DNA of 64,000 bases from the NCBI GenBank assembly GCA_006384855.1, contig VCJN01000763.1, positions 62,001 through 126,000 on the forward strand, written 5' to 3'. How positions within the stretch are numbered: position 1 is the stretch's first letter; each line of letters starts with the position of its first letter. Positions 63,987 through 64,000 of the stretch are shown here, one piece after another. The notes below the pieces were generated by a model that did no database searches, had not been told where the DNA came from, and worked only from the letters and a program-made list of their open reading frames with translations. The stretch comes from Tetraselmis striata. Its lineage: Eukaryota > Chlorophyta > Chlorodendrophyceae > Chlorodendrales > Chlorodendraceae. Made by a program: the position numbers and the translations under genes.

Positions 63987-64000
63987 TAGCAGTGCGTCGG

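Larger units (their letters stand above)
57620..64000. mobile_element. DNA transposon A2, second copy of family A (right end outside window)
   Basis: Left terminus GTACAGGGGGCAATATCGAG as in A1. The first 270 bp match A1; sequence then continues directly into what is 51507 in A1, because A2 has no element B. From there the offset to A1 is 6382 bp up to about 60.0 kb and about 7340 bp after 62.1 kb, the gain coming from longer tandem arrays. By that offset its right end should fall near 64.46 kb, for a length of about 6.8 kb. Direction and gene order are the same as in A1. Confidence 0.85.

Overview
The window looks like nuclear DNA of a green-lineage alga. The host genes are GC-rich, cut by many GT-AG introns, and resemble plant or algal versions of eukaryotic genes: a HEI10-type meiotic RING protein, a GT29 sialyltransferase-like enzyme, mitochondrial uL3m, the RNase P/MRP subunit POP1, and a last exon like the Fe-S assembly WD40 protein CIAO1. 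Introns carry pure C or G runs of 10-45 bases, and short AAACCCTAAA motifs of the plant telomere type recur. No taxon-specific marker is present, so 'chlorophyte or prasinophyte-like' is an inference.

Host-gene half (1-26.4 kb). In order: the 3' exons of a GT29 gene (+), HEI10 (-, convergent with it), a 1-kb divergent intergenic region, uL3m (+, 4 exons), POP1 (-, about 10 kb, at least 11 exons, carrying two MITE-type repeats and a 5'-truncated LINE copy), a CIAO1-like terminal exon (+), then a large secreted-protein gene (-). That last gene joins a signal peptide, an active-site-complete trypsin domain, a (TPAP)n linker, a nidogen-like beta domain, a plant LRR N-cap and twelve leucine-rich repeats. 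Each LRR sits on its own 69-72-nt phase-2 exon. Four exon-intron units of this array (about 1.3 kb) have been duplicated in tandem recently.

Mobile half (27.4-64 kb). A LINE with a C-terminal restriction-like endonuclease (27.4-32.0 kb, -) abuts a complex repeat of unknown class, with 215-bp direct repeats outside and 215-bp inverted arms inside (32.0-35.7 kb). After a tandem copy of a 127-bp repeat with a tRNA-like segment comes a broken Ty3/gypsy-type retroelement. It carries gag, protease, an unusual C5-cytosine DNA methyltransferase-like ORF, reverse transcriptase-RNase H, and an integrase interrupted by an 11.2-kb TIR transposon (A1, 45909-57117). A1 has ~54-bp terminal inverted repeats and an 11-13-bp target duplication, and itself contains a second transposon (B, 46179-51506) with 31-bp CACT-type termini. 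A second copy of the first family (A2, from 57620 past the window end) sits only about 500 bp further along the same retroelement. It lacks B, so it shows the empty site. A1 and A2 share ORFs I do not recognise, a possible methyltransferase-like domain, and three internal tandem arrays whose copy numbers differ between the two insertions.

The layering gives an order of events: retroelement first, A1 and A2 later, B after A1. Exon boundaries were set by reading splice signals and phase by eye. Product names rest on recognised motifs, not database searches.
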